Source: Gammaproteobacteria bacterium UBA7449 (GTDB lineage: Bacteria > Pseudomonadota > Gammaproteobacteria > Pseudomonadales > Pseudohongiellaceae). Taken from it: a stretch of 17,610 bases of DNA. This document shows, one piece after another, positions 1-7,473 of the stretch. The stretch lies in assembly GCA_002477465.1 (NCBI GenBank), contig DLPV01000052.1, positions 1 through 17,610 on the forward strand, read 5' to 3'. The notes below the pieces were generated by a model. The model made no database searches, was not told the DNA's origin, and was given only the letters and a program-made list of their open reading frames with translations. The translations under genes were made by a program, and so were the position numbers. How positions within the stretch are numbered: the stretch's first letter is position 1; every line of letters starts with the position of its first letter.

Positions 1-404
1 GCGGCAATTTGACGCTCATTTTGCAGGCGATTGCCCTGCAGGTTGATCGCGTTAAATACCGGCTCATGCAGCACGTCCACCTTATCCATCGCTTCGGCCG
101 TGTAGTAAACCTGCGCGTGGATCTTCATCAGGTTATTCCACAGGGCTGGAAATCTAACGACCTCGACGTCGTCACCCTGAGCTTCTTCCCAGGCCGTCAG
201 CAAAGGCTCAAAGCGGAAACAGTGGGAACAGCCGTACCAGAAGGCTTCCAGCACTTCGACCTTGGAGGCATCGTTGGTGTTTACGGGGTTAGGCAGCTCA
301 GTGTAATGGGTGCCAACCACATAGCGCTCGATTTGGGCGAAGCTGGAGACAGCCATTGGTAACAGACTGATAATTAGCGCGATTTGCAATGTACGTTTGA
401 TCAT
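1..404 (-). CDS. dsbA: Thiol:disulfide interchange protein DsbA, C-terminus cut by window edge
   Basis: Periplasmic disulfide oxidase that donates its disulfide to newly exported proteins and is re-oxidised by DsbB. Only the first 134 residues are present; the frame is still open at base 1. The start is the ATG at 404, preceded by an AAGGAT ribosome site. Residues 1-23 form a signal peptide (basic MIKR, hydrophobic core, cleavage near SFA-Q). A thioredoxin-fold strand (VEVLEAFWYGC) leads into the active site C59-S-H-C62; E. coli has CPHC. The helical insertion begins after about residue 66. The cis-proline and the C-terminal half lie outside the window. Lying downstream of cytochrome c4 on the same strand, as in Pseudomonas, supports the call. 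Secreted proteins and c-type cytochrome maturation are plausible beneficiaries. Confidence 0.93.
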   Translation of the reverse strand, partial: MIKRTLQIALIISLLPMAVSSFAQIERYVVGTHYTELPNPVNTNDASKVEVLEAFWYGCSHCFRFEPLLTAWEEAQGDDVEVVRFPALWNNLMKIHAQVYYTAEAMDKVDVLHEPVFNAINLQGNRLQNERQIA

Positions 405-570
405 TTTGCGAATCCTTTTAGAGTTCTGATCCAGATTTAGTTGCGGCCGGGCCGCAAAATCACATATTCATTAACAACTTTTCGGCAAACCTAGCATAGC
501 CAAAGTGGCCACGCTATGGACTCGGTTTCATTACGAGACCAGCTGTAGGTGAAAATCCTTCAAATGCAGT

Positions 571-1182
571 TTAGTGCAGCCCCGAAACATAGCTGGCCAG
601 TGCTTCAAGCTCTTTATCGGTAAGACGTTCAACGATACTGCGCATCATGGCGTTGTCATCGTTGGCGCGTTCACCCGCGCGGAAGGCTTTCAGCTGAATC
701 AGCGTATACTCGGGGTGCTGGCCACCCAGTGAAGGGAACCCAGCGGGCCCGTTGCCGTTGCCGCTTGGCGAATGACAGGCCGAGCAAGCTGCGACCGACA
801 ATTCACTGTTACCACCTCGATACAGGGACTCGCCCAGTTCCAGGGATTCCGGGTCGGCTCCCTGGAGTGTAGGCTCCTGCGAGGCATACCATGCGGAGAT
901 ATCGGCGATATCCTCGTCGGATAAGCCTGCGGCCATTGCCGCCATGGTGGGATTAACCCGGGCACCGGACTTATAATCCGCCAGCTGTTTCATCAGGTAG
1001 CTGGCATTCTGACCGGCCAACTTGGGATTTACAGCTAATGCACTGTTGCCGTCAGCCCCATGGCAAGTCGCGCATAGCGCGGACTTCGCCTGACCGGCAG
1101 CGGCATCACCCTGGGCAAGACCAATGCTGGCAAATGTTGTGGCACACAACGCAGAAACGAAAACTAGGACATGTTTCTTCAT
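571..1182 (-). CDS. Cytochrome c4, periplasmic diheme electron carrier
   Basis: A 203-residue diheme c-type cytochrome that carries electrons in the periplasm, usually to terminal oxidases. A signal peptide covers residues 1-23 (MKKHVLVFVSA, cleavage near GLA-Q). Two tandem class I cytochrome domains follow, with heme sites C37-A-T-C-H41 and C133-S-A-C-H137. Likely Met axial ligands are M80 or M83 and M179 or M180. The PKLAGQ motif, the spacing and the total length are typical of cytochrome c4. The ATG at 1182 has a good AGGAA ribosome site 6 bp upstream. It sits between dsbA (same strand) and divergent engB, as in Pseudomonas, but the small extra cytochrome gene that I recall next to c4 there is absent. 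Its domains resemble the C-terminal tail of the oxidase subunit II encoded at 9712-11067, so it may feed, or be functionally replaced by, that oxidase. Confidence 0.93.
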   Translation of the reverse strand: MKKHVLVFVSALCATTFASIGLAQGDAAAGQAKSALCATCHGADGNSALAVNPKLAGQNASYLMKQLADYKSGARVNPTMAAMAAGLSDEDIADISAWYASQEPTLQGADPESLELGESLYRGGNSELSVAACSACHSPSGNGNGPAGFPSLGGQHPEYTLIQLKAFRAGERANDDNAMMRSIVERLTDKELEALASYVSGLH

Positions 1183-1244
1183 GGAATTTCCTGAAATAAC
1201 CTCAAATACTAGACATTGCTTTGGGCGCTGTGCCCACGCAGGCC

Positions 1245-1264
1245 TGAGTAGGTTTCGCTACTCA
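1245..1264 (-). promoter_or_regulatory. Hairpin in the presumed 5' leader of cytochrome c4
   Basis: Perfect 7-bp stem, TGAGTAG (1245-1251) and CTACTCA (1258-1264), with a 6-nt loop. A second small stem, TGGGC (1222-1226) and GCCCA (1232-1236) with loop GCTGT, lies nearer the gene. Both would be in the leader RNA if transcription starts from the -10 element at 1319-1324. Neither is followed by a T run, so they do not look like terminators. Function unknown. Confidence 0.3.
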
Positions 1265-1318
1265 ATCCAGAGCAAACAGACAGTCGGTCTCCACACCGCC
1301 CAATAAAAATGGATACGA

Positions 1319-1347
1319 ATTATAGCCTAATTTACGGGTTGACTCCA
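1319..1347 (-). promoter_or_regulatory. Candidate sigma-70 promoter for cytochrome c4
   Basis: On the minus strand there is a perfect TATAAT at 1324-1319. Seventeen bases upstream is TGGAGT (1347-1342), a weak match to TTGACA. This would place the start of transcription near 1312 and give a leader of about 130 nt before the cytochrome c4 ATG. The call rests only on the hexamers. Confidence 0.35.
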
Positions 1348-1379
1348 CGCAGTAGATCACCGGAAATACTTGAATTTTG

Positions 1380-1967
1380 ATGAATTTTAACCAGACCCAT
1401 TTCACTACCAGCGCCGCCAAACTGGCCGGTTGCCCAGCGGACAGCGAGGCGGAGATCGCCTTCGCGGGCCGCTCCAATGCGGGTAAATCCTCAGCGATTA
1501 ATGCGATTACCGGGCAAACCCGGCTGGCGCGCATCAGCAAGACCCCTGGGCGCACCCAGCTTATTAACTTCTTCGAGGTCAACGCCGGGCGTTACCTGGT
1601 GGATCTGCCTGGTTACGGCTTTGCCAAAGTGCCGCTCGCAGTTAAAAATCAGTGGCAGCGAGAGTTGGAAAAATATCTCAGGGAGCGTGAGGTGCTGAGC
1701 GGCATCGTGGTACTGTCTGATATTCGCCACCCGATGAAAGAGTTCGATCAGCAGATGGTGGAGTGGTCAGTGCAGTCAGATCTGCCGGTGCTGTTACTGC
1801 TCACCAAGGCTGACAAGCTCAAGCGGGGAGCCGCTCAGAACACGCTGCTTAAAGTCAGGAAAGCACTGCAGGACAAGTCCCAGGTCAGGGTCGAGCTGTT
1901 TTCAGCCCAGAACGGCACCGGGGTAGACAGCGCCCGCGAGCAACTGTCGGAGTGGCTAACGGTCTAG
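1380..1967 (+). CDS. engB: Ribosome biogenesis GTPase YihA/EngB (YsxC)
   Basis: Essential cytoplasmic GTPase that assists late assembly of the 50S ribosomal subunit. A single TRAFAC-type G domain fills the 195-residue protein. G1 is GRSNAGKS at 30-37, G2 is the TPGRT segment at 55-59, G3 is DLPG at 75-78 followed by YGFAKVP, G4 is TKAD at 142-145, and G5 is FSA at 174-176. The length matches the family. I start it at the ATG at 1380; the frame also allows a TTG at 1377, which adds one residue. The ribosome site (GGAA at 1362-1365) is weak and rather distant. The gene is divergent from cytochrome c4 and convergent with polA. Its TAG stop (1965-1967) overlaps the polA stop within the tetranucleotide CTAG. 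Confidence 0.96.
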   Translation: MNFNQTHFTTSAAKLAGCPADSEAEIAFAGRSNAGKSSAINAITGQTRLARISKTPGRTQLINFFEVNAGRYLVDLPGYGFAKVPLAVKNQWQRELEKYLREREVLSGIVVLSDIRHPMKEFDQQMVEWSVQSDLPVLLLLTKADKLKRGAAQNTLLKVRKALQDKSQVRVELFSAQNGTGVDSAREQLSEWLTV

Positions 1968-4711
1968 TGCGCCTGATCCCAGTTATCGCCCACACCGACA
2001 TCAACTATCAAAGGCACATCCAGGGCAGCAGCGCTAGCCATTCGAAACTTCACGCCAGCGCTTAATAAATCCACATCTTCTTCTTTTACGTCGAACACCA
2101 GTTCATCGTGAACCTGCAGCACCATGCGTGCGTCGATAGGGTCCTGTTCCAGCCAGTTCGCGATATCGATCATGGCCTGCTTGATGATATCGGCTGCTGA
2201 TCCCTGCATCGGTGCGTTAATGGCCGCCCGCTGCGCCGCCTTGCGGATCATGGCATTGCCTGCGTGTATATCGGGTAAATAGAGCCGACGACCAAAAATA
2301 GTTTCCACATAACCCTTTTCATCTGCTAGCGCCTGGGTCTGCTCCATGTAGTCACGAACGCCCGGATATTTATGGAAGTAGCGGTCAACATATTCCTGCG
2401 CTTCGCCGCGACTCACATTAAGTTGATTGGCGAGGCCAAAGGCTGACATCCCGTAAATCAAACCAAAGTTAATGGCCTTGGCCGAACGTCGCTGCTCGGC
2501 TGTTACCTCATCGAGGCTGGTATTGAATACGTCTGCTGCCGTTGCGCGGTGCACGTCCTGGTCACTGGAAAATGCGGACAGCAGACCAGCATCCTGTGAC
2601 AGATGCGCCATGATTCTCAATTCGACCTGAGTATAATCAGCAGCCAGCAGCTTGTTGCCCTTGCTCGCTACGAAGGCCTGGCGGACTCGCCTGCCTTCTG
2701 CGGTGCGGATCGGGATGTTCTGTAAGTTAGGGTCAGTAGAGGAGAGTCTGCCGGTTGCCGCCACAGCCTGCTGAAAGGAGGAATGTATTCGTCCGGTATC
2801 GGCATTAACTTCAAGTGGAAGCTTGTCTGTGTAAGTAGACTTGAGCTTGTTCAATGATCGATGCTCAAGGATCAATCGCGGTAACTCATAGTCCTGCGCT
2901 AATTCCTGTAGAACTGGCTCTGCGGTTGAAGGTTGGCCGGTCTTGGTTTTTTTAAGAATTGGAAGCTCAAGCTTCTCATAGAAAATACTCTGCAGCTGCT
3001 TGGGTGAAGCCAGATTAAATTCTTCACCGGCAATCTCAAATACTGCTGCCTGTAACTTATCCAACTGCTTAGACAGCTGCTTGCTCTGGATATTCAGCAC
3101 CTTTGCATCCAGGCGAATGCCATTGCGTTCAACCTGCTGCAGGACGTCAATCAAGGGGAGTTCGTAATATCGGTACAGACCAGCGAGATGACCCTCAGCA
3201 GACATGTCCTGCTCCAGATTCAACGCCAGCCGGTTAACGAAGTCTGCTCTCTGACAAGCATAGTCGCTGAAATCAGCTATTTTTACCGCGGCCAGGGTGA
3301 GCTTGTTACGGCCCTTGCCGACCAGTGATTCCAGGTCAGCTGGATCAACATCGAGATAGAATCTAGCAATATCGGATAGGTGGTGTTTTACCGCGACGGA
3401 ATTCAACACATAGGAAGCGAGCAGCACGTCCGATTTTAACGGTTGCAGATCGATATCTAAATTCTGCAGTACATGCCGCTGCGTTTTCAGATCATAACCA
3501 GACTTGGTGATTATCGGATTCTCAAGCACTGGTTTCAGAACGGTCAGTACCTTATAGGCTTCCAGTTGCTGGCCCGAATCTTCAGTGTGCCCAATCGGGA
3601 TATAAAATGCCTCACCCAGTTCATGGCTAATGGCAATGCCAATAGGACGGGCAGACAGAAAGTGGTCGCCCTCAAACTCAACATTAAACGCAAAGCGTTT
3701 TGTATTCTGGAATTGCTCAACTAGTTCCTGTAGTTCGCCTTCAGTAGTTACACATTGATACCTGGTTTCCGCTGGTGTAACGGAGACTTTCTCTACGTCT
3801 GTTTCAGCCGTAGAAGGGCCAGCATCGAGGTCAAGCTTACCGGAACCGGATACCCCTTTTTCCTCCAGCTCCTTGATCCAGGTTTTGAATTCCATGCTTG
3901 AAAACAAATCGTGCAAGGACTCCTGATCTTCTGCGCCATGCACTAATTCAGGTATTTTTACATCCAGCTCAACGTCCAGCTTAATAGTTGCCAGCTCGTA
4001 GGAGAGCCGCAGCAGGTCTATACTTTCCCTCAGTCGCTCACCTATCTTTCCGCCAATCTTTTCTGCGTTTTCGATAATCCCTTCCATGGAACCATATTCC
4101 AGCAGCCACTTCAGTGCCGTTTTCGGTCCTACTCCTGGCACACCTGGTATGTTGTCCGCTTTGTCTCCCATAAGTGCCAGGTAATCCACAATAAGGCCGG
4201 GACCAATACCGAACTTCTTCTCAACGCCCGGGATGTCCAATACTTCATTGGTCATGGTATTCATGAGGGTCACGTGGTCATTGACCAATTGCGCGAGGTC
4301 TTTGTCTCCAGTGGAGATCAGGGTTTTTTGCCCGACCGAGGTGGCTTGATCAGCCAGCGTTCCAATGACGTCGTCTGCTTCTACACCCGGCACGATGAGC
4401 AGAGGCAAACCCATGGCACGAATGATCTCGTGAATCGGTTCGATCTGACTGCGCAGATCATCCGGCATTGGCGGGCGATGGGCCTTGTACTCATCATAAA
4501 TGTCGCTTCGAAAGGTTTTACCCTTGGCGTCAAATACCACGGCGATATTCGCATCAGGATGACCCTTGATGAGAGCCCGAATCATGTTAATGACCCCTTT
4601 CACCGCACCGGTCGGCTGGCCGCGGCTGTTAACCAGCGGCGGCAGGGCATGAAATGCACGAAACAGATAGGACGAGCCGTCTACGAGGATGAGTTCTTTG
4701 TTCGAGGTCAT
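1964..4711 (-). CDS. polA: DNA polymerase I with a degenerate proofreading site
   Basis: Repair and Okazaki-fragment polymerase of 915 residues (E. coli 928). The N-terminal 5'-nuclease domain (1 to about 290) keeps its metal-binding acids: D11, D61, E111/D113/D114 and D136/D138, then the ADNIPGVPGVGPKTA helix-hairpin-helix. The C-terminal polymerase keeps motif A (DYTQVELRI, D692), motif B (RRSAKAINFGLIYG) and motif C (VHDELVF, D869). The middle 3'-5' exonuclease domain aligns along its length with E. coli, but its site is broken. The motif I FDTET becomes FNVEF (N343, E345), motif II keeps D407, and in motif III the YAAED becomes YACQR, with Arg488 where E. coli has D501. Proofreading is therefore probably absent (inference). 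The start ATG has AGAAGG about 14 bases upstream. znuA ends 20 bp upstream with no visible terminator, so read-through from znuA is possible. Confidence 0.97.
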   Translation of the reverse strand: MTSNKELILVDGSSYLFRAFHALPPLVNSRGQPTGAVKGVINMIRALIKGHPDANIAVVFDAKGKTFRSDIYDEYKAHRPPMPDDLRSQIEPIHEIIRAMGLPLLIVPGVEADDVIGTLADQATSVGQKTLISTGDKDLAQLVNDHVTLMNTMTNEVLDIPGVEKKFGIGPGLIVDYLALMGDKADNIPGVPGVGPKTALKWLLEYGSMEGIIENAEKIGGKIGERLRESIDLLRLSYELATIKLDVELDVKIPELVHGAEDQESLHDLFSSMEFKTWIKELEEKGVSGSGKLDLDAGPSTAETDVEKVSVTPAETRYQCVTTEGELQELVEQFQNTKRFAFNVEFEGDHFLSARPIGIAISHELGEAFYIPIGHTEDSGQQLEAYKVLTVLKPVLENPIITKSGYDLKTQRHVLQNLDIDLQPLKSDVLLASYVLNSVAVKHHLSDIARFYLDVDPADLESLVGKGRNKLTLAAVKIADFSDYACQRADFVNRLALNLEQDMSAEGHLAGLYRYYELPLIDVLQQVERNGIRLDAKVLNIQSKQLSKQLDKLQAAVFEIAGEEFNLASPKQLQSIFYEKLELPILKKTKTGQPSTAEPVLQELAQDYELPRLILEHRSLNKLKSTYTDKLPLEVNADTGRIHSSFQQAVAATGRLSSTDPNLQNIPIRTAEGRRVRQAFVASKGNKLLAADYTQVELRIMAHLSQDAGLLSAFSSDQDVHRATAADVFNTSLDEVTAEQRRSAKAINFGLIYGMSAFGLANQLNVSRGEAQEYVDRYFHKYPGVRDYMEQTQALADEKGYVETIFGRRLYLPDIHAGNAMIRKAAQRAAINAPMQGSAADIIKQAMIDIANWLEQDPIDARMVLQVHDELVFDVKEEDVDLLSAGVKFRMASAAALDVPLIVDVGVGDNWDQAH

Positions 4712-4731
4712 TAGCTAATCAATTGCCTTCT

Positions 4732-5622
4732 CTAAATATTCAAGCAGGATAAAAACCCCGTTGCCACGTGGTCTATTAACTGCCGGTATGCGTTCGCACT
4801 GGACTCAAGGCTGTTGCCTAATAAATCGATGGTAATCCTTTTCACAGCGTCATTCTGCACCATGGTATTCACCAATGCTGGAGACGCATCGGGCTCTAAT
4901 AAAATGCACGCGGGACTGGAAGCACTGATGGTTTCCCGCAGCTCAAGAACTTCTCTCATACCAGGTTGGATATCTGGATCCGCCACCAGGCTGGCACTAT
5001 GGGTAAGCCCATAGTCATGTTCGAAGTATCGGTAGGCATCATGATAAACCAGGTAGTCAGCAACATGCTGGTTACTGAAGCGGCGCTGGAGAGCCTGCGC
5101 CTGTTTATCAATCCCGCTGCGAAACTGGTCAAGGCCGGCGCGAAAATGCGGTGCTTTGTCGGGATAGATACACGCGAGTTGTTCGGTTAAGGCCTGGGCG
5201 ATTAACAGCGCATTACCTTGGCTAAGCCATAAATGAGGATCCAGTTCTCCGTCTGGGTATCGATGCAGGGTTAATCCTGAGATTGCGGAAGCGGTGACCA
5301 TAAGGCTGGATTCACTCGCTGCAGTGTCAGCAAACAATGCCGCGAGGTAAACCTCAAACTTTGGATCTATCCAGAGCAGCACGTCGGCCTGCTCAATACG
5401 TAAACGGTCATTTGGCGACAAATTAAAATGATGCGGGGAGTCACTGCCCTCGATCAGCGCGGACACAGATCCTTCCCCATCGAGAATCGCCTGGGCAATA
5501 AATTGCAAAGGTTTGATGGTTGCGACCACGGCGGGGCCCGTTGGGCTGCCCTGAGCCCAAGCACCCTGTGTCCAGCACAGTCCGCTAAGAAGCACTGCAA
5601 GCATGCGTGTTCGAGTGAGCAT
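4732..5622 (-). CDS. znuA: Zinc ABC transporter, periplasmic zinc-binding protein ZnuA
   Basis: Captures Zn2+ in the periplasm for the ZnuB/ZnuC transporter. It is 296 residues long, with a signal peptide at 1-23 (MLTRTRMLAVLL, cleavage AWA-Q). Cluster A-I binding-protein features are visible: the SPHHFNLSP motif with ligand His64 (or 65), DPHLWLS with His130, YHDAYRYFEHDYGL with His194, and an IQPG motif near 218. The acidic, His-rich loop that many ZnuA proteins carry between the first two His ligands is missing; only about 16 residues with a single His precede DPHLW. An AAGGG ribosome site lies 4 bp before the ATG. The gene is divergent from znuCB, as in Pseudomonas, but no zur gene lies between them. 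Zn specificity over Mn is inferred from the motifs and the neighbours. Confidence 0.92.
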   Translation of the reverse strand: MLTRTRMLAVLLSGLCWTQGAWAQGSPTGPAVVATIKPLQFIAQAILDGEGSVSALIEGSDSPHHFNLSPNDRLRIEQADVLLWIDPKFEVYLAALFADTAASESSLMVTASAISGLTLHRYPDGELDPHLWLSQGNALLIAQALTEQLACIYPDKAPHFRAGLDQFRSGIDKQAQALQRRFSNQHVADYLVYHDAYRYFEHDYGLTHSASLVADPDIQPGMREVLELRETISASSPACILLEPDASPALVNTMVQNDAVKRITIDLLGNSLESSANAYRQLIDHVATGFLSCLNI

Positions 5623-5689
5623 GGGACCCTTTTAGTAGTTGTTAATAGACGGCTGGCAGGGCAGTGGTTGAACCGCCGTTTGACATCGC

Positions 5690-5709
5690 GACTATGATAT
5701 ACCATTGTC
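5690..5709. promoter_or_regulatory. Candidate Zur operator between znuA and znuCB
   Basis: GACTATGATATACCATTGTC is an imperfect 20-bp palindrome: 16 of 20 positions are symmetric, with an ATG-N6-CAT core around TATA. Proteobacterial Zur boxes are AT-rich palindromes with similar ATG...CAT half-sites. It lies about 67 bp upstream of the znuA ATG and 145 bp upstream of the znuC ATG, where a shared zinc-responsive repressor site would be expected. I could not score it against a matrix, so the assignment relies on symmetry and context. Confidence 0.4.
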
Positions 5710-5762
5710 CCGTATCCCAATAACCACGCAGCTTCCGTGATTCGCCCATGGGGAGATCACAA

Positions 5763-5768
5763 TATAAT
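5763..5768 (+). promoter_or_regulatory. Candidate -10 element for znuCB
   Basis: A perfect TATAAT precedes the znuC ATG by 86 bp. The best -35 candidate, TTCGCC at 5741-5746 with a 16-bp spacer, is weak. It would lie downstream of the candidate Zur box. Confidence 0.3.
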
Positions 5769-5854
5769 CTTCTTGGCTGGCAGATGAGGCGCTTTTGGCA
5801 CCCATTTATCGTGCAAGCGCCGTGGCCAACGGTTTCCCTCGACTAAATAGTGTA

Positions 5855-6619
5855 ATGACTGATTCACCAGAAAGCTTGCCTAGCCTGATCACCGCTGCAA
5901 ACGTCGGCGTCAGTTTCTCTGGGCGGGCGGTACTGCAAGGCATAAACCTTGAAGTGAAACCCAACAAGGTAGTTTCTCTCATCGGCCCCAACGGTGCCGG
6001 CAAAACTACCCTGGTGAGAGTGTTGCTGGGCCTGGTAGCGGCGACTCAGGGCTATGTGATCAGTCAGCCCGGGCTGAGTGTAGGCTACGTGCCGCAGCGC
6101 ATCAGTCTCCACCCGACGCTGCCGCTTACAGTCCTGCGATTTCTGAGCCTGAGCAAGGTGGGCACCGAGGCAGCAATCAGGGCTGCGCTGGAACTGCTGA
6201 AAATCGAGCACCTGCGCGAGCAGCAGATCGCTACGGTTTCCGGTGGGGAGCTGCAGCGCATTCTCCTGGCCCGCGCCCTGCTCGGTAACCCAAAGCTATT
6301 AATCCTTGATGAGCCCGCTCAAGGCGTTGATCTGGCAGGTCAGGCCGAGCTCTATCAGCTTATAGGCCAAATCCGGGATCAGAACGGCTGTGGGGTACTC
6401 ATGATTTCCCATGATCTGCATCTGGTCATGTCTGCTACCGATGAGGTTGTATGCCTGAATCATCATGTCTGTTGCCACGGCAAACCGGAGCAGGTTTCTA
6501 ACGATCCAGCCTTTCTGGAACTGTTCGGCGCCTCTGTTTCCGAAGGCTTAGCCGTCTATACGCACCACCATAATCACGAACATGATATTAGCGGACACAT
6601 AAAACTCCCCAAGCAATAG
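5855..6619 (+). CDS. znuC: Zinc ABC transporter, ATP-binding protein ZnuC
   Basis: Cytoplasmic ATPase that powers zinc import through ZnuB. From the ATG at 5855 the protein has 254 residues. Walker A is GPNGAGKTT at 44-52, the Q-loop region is around VPQR (79-82), the ABC signature is VSGGELQ at 128-134, Walker B is LLILDEP at 148-154, and the switch His is H186 in SHD. The C-terminus has a His-rich tail (THHHNHEHD, 236-244, plus a further His), a feature I associate with some ZnuC proteins and which may sense or bind zinc. The frame stays open upstream to a TTG at 5795, but the extra 20 residues do not resemble the family, so ATG 5855 is preferred; its ribosome site is poor. znuB follows 20 bp downstream. 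Confidence 0.93.
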   Translation: MTDSPESLPSLITAANVGVSFSGRAVLQGINLEVKPNKVVSLIGPNGAGKTTLVRVLLGLVAATQGYVISQPGLSVGYVPQRISLHPTLPLTVLRFLSLSKVGTEAAIRAALELLKIEHLREQQIATVSGGELQRILLARALLGNPKLLILDEPAQGVDLAGQAELYQLIGQIRDQNGCGVLMISHDLHLVMSATDEVVCLNHHVCCHGKPEQVSNDPAFLELFGASVSEGLAVYTHHHNHEHDISGHIKLPKQ

Positions 6620-6639
6620 CCAAAAAAAGAGACTCAAGC

Positions 6640-7467
6640 TTGCTGCAATTATTTACTACAGACTTCTTTCTGCTGGCTCTAGGCGCAGGCATCGCGCTTG
6701 CTTGCGTCTGTGGGCCGCTTGGTTGTTTCATTATATGGCGCCGGATGTCCTTTTTTGGAGATACATTGGCACATTCAGCTTTGCTAGGTATAGCCCTCGG
6801 CCTTGCCACCAACAGCGACCCGCAGCTAAGTATTGTTATAAGCGGCCTGCTGCTGGCGTTTCTATTAAGCATCCTGGAGAAAAACTCTCTGGTATCTACA
6901 GATACCTTGCTCGGTATCCTGGCTCATAGCACGCTGGCGCTTGGCGTTGTTTTTCTTGCGCTCACAGACAATATACGGGTCAATATTGAGGCCTATCTGT
7001 TTGGCGATATGCTGACAATCTCTCGCTCTAATCTTCTATGGATAGCCGGTATTTCCCTCACCGTTGGACTCACGCTCTATAGGTTTTGGAATGATTTTCT
7101 TTCGATTACGGTGCATGCTGAGCTGGCTGAGATCGAAGGCGTCAATGTCCAGCGAATGCGCTTACTGCTCATCATCCTGACAGCGCTGGCCATTTCGGTA
7201 GCGCTTAAGATTGTGGGGGTTTTATTAATTACTTCGCTCTTGATTATCCCGCCTGCGACCGCGAGAAGGTTCGCGAAAAACCCAGAAAAAATGGCGTTTT
7301 TCGCGATTATCATAGGAATTCTGGCGGTGATCGCGGGGCTGGTTGGAGCGTTTGAACTGGATACGCCGGTTGGACCAACTATTGTCGTTTGCGCAACTTT
7401 CTTGTTCGCTTTGTCTTATCTGAAGACAGGACATATTACGACCGGCAGCTCCAGGTCTCGAACTTAA
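6640..7467 (+). CDS. znuB: Zinc ABC transporter, membrane permease ZnuB
   Basis: Inner-membrane channel subunit of the zinc importer, family ABC-3. It has 275 residues, nearly all in hydrophobic helices; about eight membrane segments can be read. Family signatures include the CGPLGCFIIWRRMSFFGDTLAHSA region near residues 24-49 and the EIEGVNVQRMRLL coupling segment near 162-174. The start appears to be a TTG (6640) preceded by a purine stretch (AAAGAGA); there is no upstream ATG in frame after the znuC stop, so a non-ATG start is likely. It is cotranscribed with znuC. Its stop lies only 6 bp from the stop of the convergent sco gene, with no terminator hairpin between them. Confidence 0.92.
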   Translation: MLQLFTTDFFLLALGAGIALACVCGPLGCFIIWRRMSFFGDTLAHSALLGIALGLATNSDPQLSIVISGLLLAFLLSILEKNSLVSTDTLLGILAHSTLALGVVFLALTDNIRVNIEAYLFGDMLTISRSNLLWIAGISLTVGLTLYRFWNDFLSITVHAELAEIEGVNVQRMRLLLIILTALAISVALKIVGVLLITSLLIIPPATARRFAKNPEKMAFFAIIIGILAVIAGLVGAFELDTPVGPTIVVCATFLFALSYLKTGHITTGSSRSRT

Positions 7468-7473
7468 CTGTTC

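Noticed and set aside
495..518. CATAGC...GCTATG inverted repeat between cytochrome c4 and dsbA
   Set aside because: Six-bp stem with a 12-nt loop and no T run on the minus strand; too weak to be called a terminator or attenuator.
1339..1370. TTGACT as a -35 box for engB
   Set aside because: No acceptable -10 sequence at 16-18 bp spacing; the best match is four of six at 20 bp.
1262..1582. 106-codon minus-strand frame opposite engB
   Set aside because: Antisense shadow of the conserved EngB G domain; no independent support.
5793..5812. TTGGCACCC as a sigma-54 type promoter before znuC
   Set aside because: The GC of a -12 element is not at the required spacing from the GG.
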